From: CAZPKH01 sp964407165
Lineage (GTDB): Bacteria; Bacteroidota; Bacteroidia; Bacteroidales; Muribaculaceae
Reading direction: 5' to 3'
DNA: 38,910 nt
Assembly (NCBI GenBank): GCA_964407165.1
Contig: CAYOUJ010000019.1
Span: forward strand, 1 to 38,910
Both the position numbers and the translations under genes were made by a program. Below are positions 30,738-38,152 of the stretch, in pieces; position 1 is the first letter of the stretch, and each line of letters begins with the position of its first letter. Under the pieces are notes generated by a model. The model searched no databases and was not told where the DNA came from. It was given only the letters and a program-made list of their open reading frames with translations.

Positions 30738-32267
30738 CTATATCACTATGTCCTTGACGGCCTTGCGGATGCGGCGCACGGTCTCCTCGCGTCCCATCAG
30801 TTCTGTAATCTCAAACATCTGCGGGCCGGTGCAGCGGCCGACGACGGCCAGGCGCAGGGCGTTCATCACGTTGCCGCGGTGGTAACCCTTCTCCTCGATC
30901 CACCCGAGCACCTTCGGCTCGGCGCCCACCGCGGAGAAGTCGTCGAGACCTTCGAGCACGCCGATCAGCTCCTCCATGATGCGCGGCGTGTCGGCGCTCC
31001 AGCGCTTCTTCACGTCCTTGGGCGCGTACTCCGTCGGCTCGGCGAAGAAGAAGTCGGCGTTCTCCCACAGGTCTTCGACGAAGTTGATACGGCTCTTAAC
31101 CATGGCCACGGCGCGCTCGATGTAGTCCTTGGCATAGCACTCCGGGTTGACACCGTGGGCGCGTAGCACGGGGAGGAAGCGCGAGGTCAGCTCCTCGTCG
31201 GTCATCTCCTGCAAGTATTTGTGGTTAAACCACTTGCACTTCTCGAAGTCGAAGCGGGCGCCGGAGCGCGAGCAGCGCTCGAACGAGAATTTCTGTATCA
31301 GCTCGTCCATGCGCATCATCTCCGTGTCGTCGCCGGGGTTCCAGCCGAGGAGGGCCAGGAAATTGACCACGGCCTCGGGCAGGTAGCCGTCCTCGCGGTA
31401 TCCGCGGGCCACGTCGCCGGTCTTGGGGTCTTTCCACTCCAGGGGGAAGACGGGGAACCCCATCTTGTCGCCGTCGCGCTTGCTCAGCTTCCCCTTGCCG
31501 TCGGGCTTGAGCAGCAGCGGCAGGTGGACGAAGCGGGGCATCGTGTCGGCCCAGCCGAAAGCCTCGTAGAGCAGCACGTGCAGCGGCGACGAGGGGAGCC
31601 ACTCCTCGCCGCGTATGACGTGGGTGATTTTCATCAGGTGGTCGTCGACGATGTTGGCCAGGTGATATGTCGGCAGGTCGTCGGCGCTCTTGTAGAGCAC
31701 CTTGTCGTCGAGTATCGACGAGTTGATGGTCACCTTGCCGCGCAGCATGTCGTCGACCGTCACCTCGCGCCCCGGCTCTATCAGGAAGCGCACCACGTAA
31801 GCGTCGCCGCGCTCAAGCATCTCCTTGACCTCCTCGGCAGGCAGGCTCAGCGAGTTGCGCATCTGCATGCGCGTCGAGGCGTCGTACTGGAAGTTCTTGA
31901 CCTCCACGCGGGCCTTGTCAAGCTCCTCGGGGGTGTCGAAGGCATAGTAAGCGCGGCCGGCGTCGAGCAGCTGCTTGACGTATTGACGGTAGATGTCGCG
32001 GCGCTCGCTCTGGCGGTAAGGTCCGTAGGGGCCTCCCTGCTGCACACCCTCGTCTATCCCTATGCCGAGCCACGCCAAGGCCTCGTTGATGTAGGCCTCG
32101 GCACCCGGCACAAAGCGGCGCGAGTCGGTGTCTTCGATGCGGAGCACCATCTCGCCGCCGCACTGGCGCGCAAAAAGGTAGTTGAACAGGGCGGTGCGCA
32201 CACCGCCTATATGGAGCGGCCCCGTGGGCGAAGGTGCAAAGCGCACCCTTACTTTGGTATCAGACAT
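30738..32267 (-). CDS. gltX: glutamyl-tRNA synthetase
   Basis: This 509-aa class I aminoacyl-tRNA synthetase charges tRNA-Glu. The HIGH-type motif is PLHIGG (17-22) and the KMSKS-type motif is KLSKR (260-264). The anticodon-binding C-terminal helical domain ends in RKAVKDIV. Length and start are normal. It has its own promoter upstream and lies 63 nt before argC, separated by a hairpin, so readthrough to argC is uncertain. Confidence 0.97.
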   Translation of the reverse strand: MSDTKVRVRFAPSPTGPLHIGGVRTALFNYLFARQCGGEMVLRIEDTDSRRFVPGAEAYINEALAWLGIGIDEGVQQGGPYGPYRQSERRDIYRQYVKQLLDAGRAYYAFDTPEELDKARVEVKNFQYDASTRMQMRNSLSLPAEEVKEMLERGDAYVVRFLIEPGREVTVDDMLRGKVTINSSILDDKVLYKSADDLPTYHLANIVDDHLMKITHVIRGEEWLPSSPLHVLLYEAFGWADTMPRFVHLPLLLKPDGKGKLSKRDGDKMGFPVFPLEWKDPKTGDVARGYREDGYLPEAVVNFLALLGWNPGDDTEMMRMDELIQKFSFERCSRSGARFDFEKCKWFNHKYLQEMTDEELTSRFLPVLRAHGVNPECYAKDYIERAVAMVKSRINFVEDLWENADFFFAEPTEYAPKDVKKRWSADTPRIMEELIGVLEGLDDFSAVGAEPKVLGWIEEKGYHRGNVMNALRLAVVGRCTGPQMFEITELMGREETVRRIRKAVKDIVI

Positions 32268-32301
32268 ATATAATTAATGTGTAGCATTGTTTCTTCAGTT
32301 G

Positions 32302-32335
32302 CAAAGTTACGAATAATTCAGCGGTGGCACCCAAA
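32302..32335 (-). promoter_or_regulatory. gltX promoter
   Basis: The minus strand carries TAACTTTG at 32309-32302, with TTTG at 32335-32332 (22-nt spacing). It is divergent from the ferredoxin promoter about 20 nt away. Confidence 0.6.
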
Positions 32336-32352
32336 ATTTCCTTGGAAAAATT

Positions 32353-32383
32353 ATTGCAGGTTCAAAAAAAGTCGCTACATTTG
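32353..32383 (+). promoter_or_regulatory. ferredoxin promoter
   Basis: ATTG (32353-32356), 19 nt, then TACATTTG (32376-32383). It matches the Bacteroidota consensus well and lies 49 nt before the start codon. Confidence 0.8.
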
Positions 32384-32432
32384 CCACATAAAATCTCATC
32401 TGAATAACTCATCTAAAATTTAAAACGACACC

Positions 32433-32603
32433 ATGGCTTACGTAATCACCGACTCTTGCGTCGCTTGCGGCACCTGTCTCCCCGAATGTCCCACCGAGTC
32501 AATCAGCGAGGGCGACATCTACGTTATCAACCCCGACACCTGCATCGACTGTGGCACGTGCGCTGAGGTTTGCCCCAGCGAGGCTATCATCCCCGGCGAC
32601 TAA
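32433..32603 (+). CDS. 2[4Fe-4S] ferredoxin
   Basis: This 56-aa electron carrier has two classic cluster motifs: C9-x2-C12-x2-C15-x3-C19P (SCVACGTCLPECP) and C37-x2-C40-x2-C43-x3-C47P (TCIDCGTCAEVCP). It is a clostridial-type bacterial ferredoxin that carries electrons in anaerobic metabolism, and it could supply low-potential electrons to radical SAM enzymes, though that link is inference. The gene is monocistronic, with a strong promoter and a terminator, as expected for an abundant small protein. Confidence 0.97.
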   Translation: MAYVITDSCVACGTCLPECPTESISEGDIYVINPDTCIDCGTCAEVCPSEAIIPGD

Positions 32604-32629
32604 TCATTAGCTCACCGCGCAGTTTAGAG

Positions 32630-32683
32630 GTTAGAGGTTGGCGACCCGCGCGGGCCGTCCATGCCTCTGGCCTCTAACTTTTT
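32630..32683 (+). terminator. ferredoxin terminator
   Basis: GTTAGAGG (32630-32637) pairs with CCTCTAAC (32671-32678), with further GC pairing in the loop, followed by TTTTT (32679-32683). Confidence 0.75.
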
Positions 32684-32748
32684 GCAGCGAACAGTTCACT
32701 TAAACCTAACACCTGAAACTTTACAGTTAAGACCTAACACTTGAAACC

Positions 32749-33087
32749 ATGTCTGTAAACAAGGTCATACTCATCGGCAACGTCGGCCGCGACCCCGAGA
32801 TGCGCTACATCGAGACGCGCCCCATGGCCTCCTTCTCCTTGGCCACTACCGAGGGGGAGTACACCAACGCCAACGGCGTGCGCATACCCGAGCGCACAGA
32901 GTGGCACAACATCATCGTCTGGGGACAGCAGGCCGAGCAGGCCGAGCGCTACGTGCGCAAAGGCTCGAAGCTATACATCGAGGGCAAGATGCGCTACCGC
33001 ACTTGGGAGGACCGCAACACCATAAAGCGCACCGTCGCCGAGGTCTACGTCGACCGCTTCGAGATACTCTCGGCCCCGCGCACTTAA
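32749..33087 (+). CDS. ssb: single-stranded DNA-binding protein (short form)
   Basis: This 112-aa OB-fold protein has the SSB signature MSVNKVILIGNVGRDPEMRY and the EWHNIIVWGQQAEQAERYVRKGSKLYIEG core. It binds single-stranded DNA in replication and repair. It ends right after the fold (EILSAPRT), so the flexible tail and acidic C-terminal tip that recruit partner proteins in standard SSB are missing. It may be a secondary SSB or a competence or phage-derived form. The leader (32685-32748) has a twice-repeated CCTAACAC(C/T)TGAAAC. Confidence 0.93.
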   Translation: MSVNKVILIGNVGRDPEMRYIETRPMASFSLATTEGEYTNANGVRIPERTEWHNIIVWGQQAEQAERYVRKGSKLYIEGKMRYRTWEDRNTIKRTVAEVYVDRFEILSAPRT

Positions 33088-33161
33088 ATAACGTTAAGCG
33101 TGCAGCCCCTGCCAAAAATTTTTACTATCTTCGTACCCAAAATTCTAACACCTCACCCAAA

Positions 33162-34655
33162 ATGAAACAGCTCCTCTATTTCGCCTTTTCAATGCTCATA
33201 CTCTCCCTGGGCATCGCCTCGGCAAGCGCCGAGCACCTCGTAATACTGCACACCAACGACACCCACTCAAACATCATGCCCGACAAGGAGAGCGGCCTCG
33301 GAGGCGCCCTACGCCGCAAGGTGGTGATAGACAGCGTCCGGCAGGCCGAGCCTAACGTGCTGCTCGTCGACGCCGGCGACGCCTTCCAAGGCTCCCTCTA
33401 CTTCATGCTCTACCGCGGAGAGGTGGAGGTGGACATGCTCAACGCACAGGGCTACGACATCGCCATCCTCGGCAACCACGAGTTTGACAACGGACTCGAC
33501 ACCCTCGCTAAATATTACAACCGCCTCCAGGCGGAAAAGCTCTCGAGCAACTACGACTTCACCGGCACGCAGCTCGACGGCATGTTCCTCCCCTACTCCA
33601 TACGCAACTACGGTGACAAGCGCATAGCCATCATTGCCCTCAACATCGATCCCGCAGGCCTCATCGACAGCGCCAACTATGCCGGCGTCAAATACACCGA
33701 TCCCGTAGTGGTCGCAAACAAGCTGGCACGCCTGCTCAAGCAGGACGAGAAGGCCGACATGGTGATAGCCCTCACCCACATCGGCTACAAGCCTGACCAG
33801 GACATTCGCCTGGCCAAGCAGTCGTCTGACATAGACATCATCATCGGCGGCCACTCCCACGACACCATCATCCCCGGCTCTGATCGCAGCAAGATAGTCA
33901 ACGCCGTGGGTGACACCGTGTTAGTCGTACAGACGGGCAAGAACGGCTCGGTCATCGGGAAGCTTGACATCGACCTTGACAACATGGACGTGGACTATAG
34001 CTTCATCCCCATTGACAGCCGTCTGGACTCGCGCATCGACCCCGAGATGGTCGCTCGCCTCGCCCCCTACAAGCGCACCGTCGACTCCATTGCCGCCATC
34101 AAGATCGGACGCACCACGCAGGCCATGCCCGGCTCGAGCGAGGGGCTGCTCAACTTCGCCTCGGACGTGCTCTATAACATGGGCGCGCAGCTCTACGGAC
34201 AGCCGGTCGACCTCGGCATCATGAACCGCGGCGGCATCCGCCACGGCCTCACCAAGGGTGACATCACCAAGGGTGACATCATGGAGATATTCCCATTCGA
34301 CAACCGCCTGACCATCGTGGAGATGCGTGGCGCCGACTTGCGCACGCTCCTTGACACCATCGTCGGCCGCGAACTCAACGCCGGCGTCAGCAAGGGCGTC
34401 GACGTCACCCTCACCCACGGCGGAAAGGCCACGGACGTGATAACGATAAACGGCCAGCCGCTCGACCCCGACGCCACCTATACCATCGCCACCATCGACT
34501 ATCTGGCCAAGGGCAACGACTACCTGTCACCCTTCCGCCAAGGCAAGTGGTTAGAACGCTCTGAAACGCCCATCTACTTCGAGATGATCGACTACATACA
34601 GAGCCTCGGCAACGCCAAGATCAAACCCGACACCCGCGCCCGCATCCACAAGTAA
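33162..34655 (+). CDS. secreted 5'-nucleotidase/2',3'-cyclic phosphodiesterase (UshA family)
   Basis: This 497-aa protein has a signal peptide (MKQLLYFAFSMLILSLGIASASA) and acts in the periplasm to dephosphorylate nucleotides. The N-terminal metallophosphatase domain shows HTNDTHSN (30-37), DAGDAFQGS, GNHEFDN and GGHSHD. The C-terminal 5'-nucleotidase domain shows NRGGIRHG, FPFDNRL and the substrate-binding AKGNDYLSP. Both domains are in one chain. The ATG at 33162 starts the signal peptide; a longer frame overlapping ssb is rejected. A weak -7 element (TATCTTCG, 33126-33133) lies upstream. Confidence 0.94.
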   Translation: MKQLLYFAFSMLILSLGIASASAEHLVILHTNDTHSNIMPDKESGLGGALRRKVVIDSVRQAEPNVLLVDAGDAFQGSLYFMLYRGEVEVDMLNAQGYDIAILGNHEFDNGLDTLAKYYNRLQAEKLSSNYDFTGTQLDGMFLPYSIRNYGDKRIAIIALNIDPAGLIDSANYAGVKYTDPVVVANKLARLLKQDEKADMVIALTHIGYKPDQDIRLAKQSSDIDIIIGGHSHDTIIPGSDRSKIVNAVGDTVLVVQTGKNGSVIGKLDIDLDNMDVDYSFIPIDSRLDSRIDPEMVARLAPYKRTVDSIAAIKIGRTTQAMPGSSEGLLNFASDVLYNMGAQLYGQPVDLGIMNRGGIRHGLTKGDITKGDIMEIFPFDNRLTIVEMRGADLRTLLDTIVGRELNAGVSKGVDVTLTHGGKATDVITINGQPLDPDATYTIATIDYLAKGNDYLSPFRQGKWLERSETPIYFEMIDYIQSLGNAKIKPDTRARIHK

Positions 34656-34673
34656 TCGTCCGAACGGTCACTC

Positions 34674-34730
34674 GATACATTATCGATAGGCTATCGATGG
34701 CCATCGATAGCCTATCGATTTTATATCGAA
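34674..34730. repeat. ATCGAT array with a 38-bp perfect palindrome
   Basis: Positions 34682-34719 form a perfect 38-bp palindrome centred on GGCC, built from ATCGATAGGCTATCGATGG and its complement. Further TCGATA and TATCGAAA units flank it. It ends 4 nt before the start of the NagZ fusion gene. Confidence 0.9.
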
Positions 34731-34733
34731 ATT

Positions 34734-37667
34734 ATGCAGATATTCACTTTTTTAGCAGCTTTATATACCCTCGTCGCATCGCTGTCTACGGCTCTCCCCT
34801 CCCCTGGCGGAGGCTCGCTCACGCCCACGGCGGAGGCATACGCCTGGGCCGACTCGGTGTGCGCCACCATGACCCCGCGCGAGCGCGTGGCACAGCTGTT
34901 CGTCCCGCGCCTCGACATCACCGCCAACGCCGCCGGAAAGGCACAGCTGACTAAGATGGTTGATGCCGGCGTAGGCGGCTTCCTCCTCGGCAAGGGCACT
35001 ATTGACGACTACACCACGCTCATAGCCTTGGGCCAGAAGGAGGCTCGCATACCCCTGCTCGTCACCCTCGACGGCGAATGGGGCCTGGCCATGCGCATCA
35101 AGGGCACCACGCGCTACCCCTATAACATGGCTCTCGGCGCCATACAAGACTCGCAGCTGCTATACGAATACGGCGCGGAGGTCGCCCGCCAGTGCCGCGC
35201 GTTGGGCATACACGTCGACTTCGCGCCGGTGATGGACGTAAACTCCAACCCCTCGAACCCTGTCATCGGCTACCGCTCGTTCGGCGAAGACCCTGCACGC
35301 GTGGCTGCCCTCGGCACCGCCTACTCGCGCGGCATGGAGAGTGCCGGCGTGCTCACCACCGCCAAGCACTTCCCAGGCCACGGCGACACCTCCGTCGACT
35401 CCCACAAGGCACTCCCCACCGTCGACCACTCCCGACAGACACTCAATGACGTCGACCTGCTCCCCTTCCGCCAGTACATCGGCGCGGGGATGAGCGGCGT
35501 GATGGTCGGCCACCTCTGCGTGCCCGCTCTCGACAACTCCGGCACCCCCACCTCCCTGTCTTCCAAGATAGTCACCGACCTTCTCAAGGGGGAGATGGGC
35601 TTCAAGGGCCTCGTCTGGACAGATGCGCTGGCCATGAAGGGCGCCAACTCCTCCGAAAACAACTGCGTCCGCGCCCTCCGTGCCGGTGCCGACGTGCTCT
35701 TAGGCTCCGGCGCCCCGCTGACTGACATAGATGCCGTGGTCAAGGCCGTCGCCGACGGCAAAGTTACACAAAAAGCCGTCGACGAGCGCTGCCGCAAAAT
35801 CCTCGCCTATAAGTATATGGTAGGTCTTGGGAGCGGGGCGGCGCCCTCGCGCCCCGCCGCCATTAACGCCCAGAGCGCCGAAGATGTCAACCGCCGCCTG
35901 TGCACGGCCGTGATAACGTGCCTCGAAAACGGCGACAACCTGCTGCCCGTACGCCATCTGCGCGAGCGCACCGTGGCCGTAGTCTCCATCGGGGCAGCGG
36001 CCGACAACCAGTTCACCTCCGCCTGCCGACGCTATGCCGAAGTGAGCGCCTACGGAGCTCCCGACGGAGCGCTGACCGCCTCGCAGATACAGTCCATCAA
36101 GAAGGCCGACGTGGTGATAGTCGGCGTTTTCTCAGACTCGCAGGTCGCCGTCACCTCCCTGTCGAAGCTCGACGGCGTAAGCGCCCTCGTGCCCGTCTTC
36201 TTCCTCAACCCCTACAAGATGAGCCGATTCGCCACGCCAATCAGTCACCATCATACCCTCGTCACCGCTTTCGACGATACCCCAATGCTCCGCGAGTACG
36301 CCGCGCAGGCCATCTTCGGTGGCATTCCTATGACGGGCCGCTGCCCTGTCAATATCAAGGGGGTCGCCAAGCTCAGCCAGGGTGTCGACGTGGCCAAGTC
36401 GCGGCTGAGCTATACCACCCCCGGCGCCGCCGGTGTCAACCCCGCGCTGACGGCTACCGTCGACACCATGGTGCGCTCGGCCATCAACGCCGGCGCCATG
36501 CCCGGATGCCAAGTGCTCGTGGCCAAGGATGGCCAGGTGATCCTACACAAGGCATACGGCTCGACCACCCGCGAGCGCGGAGGCGTCCCCGTCACCACAG
36601 GCACCCTCTTCGACATCGCCTCCATGACCAAGGCCACGGCCACCACCGGCGGCATCATGCGCGCCATAGACGAGGGGCTGCTGCGCCTCGACGACACCGT
36701 GGGCATGTTCCTTCCCGAGACCGACAGCACCGCCGTCGGCGACATCACCATCCGCCAGCTGCTCACCCACACCTCCGGCCTCCCGCCGACCGTCAACGTG
36801 TTCACGCTCATGATGGACACCGCGACTTACGTACCACCACTCACCTCCAAACGAAAGGCCGACCCCTATACCATCAAGATCGAGGACGGCCTTTATGGTA
36901 ACAACACAGCCCGGCTCAACAGCGCATACGTCCGAGAGACGCCCTCTGACCTATTTGACCTGCCCGTGGCCCGCGGCTTGTACGCCTCGCAGGACGCATA
37001 CCACGCCATCATGCAGCGCATCTACGCCATGCGTCCCTCAGGAAACGCATACAAATATTCCGACCTCAACTTCTGCCTGCTCATGGCCGTCGAGGAGGCC
37101 GTCACCGGCGTCGCCCACGACCAGTGGGTTGAGACAGAGCTGTTTGCCCCCTTGGGCATGCCCCGCTCGATGTACCGCCCCGTCGCCGACCACCACATAC
37201 CACTCGACAGCATAGCCGTCACAGAGACCGACAACTTCCTCCGCCGCCAACGCCTACACGGATTCGTCCACGACGAGATTGCCGCCTTCAGCGGCGGCGT
37301 CCAGGGCAACGCCGGACTGTTCTCCACCGCCTCCGACATCGCCGCATACTCGCAGATGCTGCTGCAGCGCGGCGTCTACGGCGGCGAGCAGGTGATCTCG
37401 ACCGAGACCGTCGACGCCTTCACCACGGCTCGCGCAGCCGGTGGACGCCGAGCCCTCGGCTTCGACCTCAACACCCCCTCGGCTGCCCCCAAAGGCACCT
37501 TCGGCCATACCGGATTCACAGGCACCTGTTTTTGGATCGACCCGCAGAACCAGCTCATATTCATCTTCTTGAGCAACCGCGTGTGCCCTAGCCGCAGCAA
37601 CGGCGCGTGGAGCCGCGCAAACATCCGCTCCCGCCTCCTCGCCGCCGTCTACGCCCACCTTCGATAA
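34734..37667 (+). CDS. fusion of GH3 beta-N-acetylhexosaminidase (NagZ-like) and a serine beta-lactamase-fold domain
   Basis: This 977-aa exported protein begins with a signal (MQIFTFLAALYTLVASLSTA). The GH3 domain (about 30-360) has the NagZ signature KHFPGHGDTS (211-220), catalytic dyad D222/H224 and nucleophile D297 in WTDALAMKG, so it should remove GlcNAc from muropeptides. A middle GH3 C-terminal-like domain follows. The C-terminal domain (about 590-977) has S630-x2-K633 (SMTK), Y775-S-D and H925-T-G, as in class C beta-lactamase-like esterases or peptidases. Such fusions are known in Bacteroidota. A palindrome copy gives GSGAAPSRPAA at 366-376, at the domain boundary. Confidence 0.94.
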   Translation: MQIFTFLAALYTLVASLSTALPSPGGGSLTPTAEAYAWADSVCATMTPRERVAQLFVPRLDITANAAGKAQLTKMVDAGVGGFLLGKGTIDDYTTLIALGQKEARIPLLVTLDGEWGLAMRIKGTTRYPYNMALGAIQDSQLLYEYGAEVARQCRALGIHVDFAPVMDVNSNPSNPVIGYRSFGEDPARVAALGTAYSRGMESAGVLTTAKHFPGHGDTSVDSHKALPTVDHSRQTLNDVDLLPFRQYIGAGMSGVMVGHLCVPALDNSGTPTSLSSKIVTDLLKGEMGFKGLVWTDALAMKGANSSENNCVRALRAGADVLLGSGAPLTDIDAVVKAVADGKVTQKAVDERCRKILAYKYMVGLGSGAAPSRPAAINAQSAEDVNRRLCTAVITCLENGDNLLPVRHLRERTVAVVSIGAAADNQFTSACRRYAEVSAYGAPDGALTASQIQSIKKADVVIVGVFSDSQVAVTSLSKLDGVSALVPVFFLNPYKMSRFATPISHHHTLVTAFDDTPMLREYAAQAIFGGIPMTGRCPVNIKGVAKLSQGVDVAKSRLSYTTPGAAGVNPALTATVDTMVRSAINAGAMPGCQVLVAKDGQVILHKAYGSTTRERGGVPVTTGTLFDIASMTKATATTGGIMRAIDEGLLRLDDTVGMFLPETDSTAVGDITIRQLLTHTSGLPPTVNVFTLMMDTATYVPPLTSKRKADPYTIKIEDGLYGNNTARLNSAYVRETPSDLFDLPVARGLYASQDAYHAIMQRIYAMRPSGNAYKYSDLNFCLLMAVEEAVTGVAHDQWVETELFAPLGMPRSMYRPVADHHIPLDSIAVTETDNFLRRQRLHGFVHDEIAAFSGGVQGNAGLFSTASDIAAYSQMLLQRGVYGGEQVISTETVDAFTTARAAGGRRALGFDLNTPSAAPKGTFGHTGFTGTCFWIDPQNQLIFIFLSNRVCPSRSNGAWSRANIRSRLLAAVYAHLR
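35829..35861 (+). repeat. GC-rich intragenic palindrome, copy f (NagZ fusion)
   Basis: This full consensus copy reads GSGAAPSRPAA in frame between the catalytic GH3 domain and the middle domain. Confidence 0.88.
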
Positions 37668-37686
37668 AAAATTACCTTCTCAAACG

Positions 37687-37718
37687 CTTGCATACATTAA
37701 AAAAAAATCATACCTTTG
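37687..37718 (+). promoter_or_regulatory. tRNA-Ser promoter
   Basis: CTTG (37687-37690), 20 nt, then TACCTTTG (37711-37718), 13 nt before the tRNA 5' end. Confidence 0.8.
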
Positions 37719-37731
37719 CACCGATTTTTCT

Positions 37732-37854
<123 letters not shown>

Positions 37855-38152
37855 GATGCCCAACAGGATGTATATATCTGCCATATAGTGCAGATATTTA
37901 GATAGTTATACAATTTGAAGTTTTGAAAGTCACCAAAGTTCAGATTACCCTCTGAATGGTGTTTCCGTCATGTTATTAGCCCGTAGTGGTTACACGTTGG
38001 TTACACTTTAAGATTATTTAATTTTCGTGTAACCACAGACGAGCTAATGATGTGTAACTGACGGGGTTAGGTCGAAAATTTCTGACGAAATTTGCAGTCT
38101 GAAATCAAGATGCTGGTTACACGTTTGGTTACACTTTCAAAACTTTTTTAAT
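37855..38152. other. gene-free integrase leader with repeated GGTTACAC sites
   Basis: This AT-rich stretch holds no convincing gene. GGTTACAC occurs in tandem pairs at about 37988 and 37999 and again at about 38115 and 38127. A full inverted copy is at 38027-38034 and a partial one at 38052-38058. The two paired sites (37987-38010 and 38114-38137) are nearly identical. Their position between a tRNA and an integrase start suggests arm-type integrase binding sites or directly repeated regulatory sites. Confidence 0.65.

Noticed and set aside
32901..33161. N-terminal extension of the 5'-nucleotidase into ssb
   Set aside because: The reading is a shadow frame of ssb. The ATG at 33162 begins a clear signal peptide.
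34251..34280. 15-bp exact tandem duplication (TKGDI twice) in the 5'-nucleotidase as a recent insertion
   Set aside because: The UshA family normally has a GDIT-GDV pattern at this place, so the protein length is normal. It is coincidental similarity of two motif halves.
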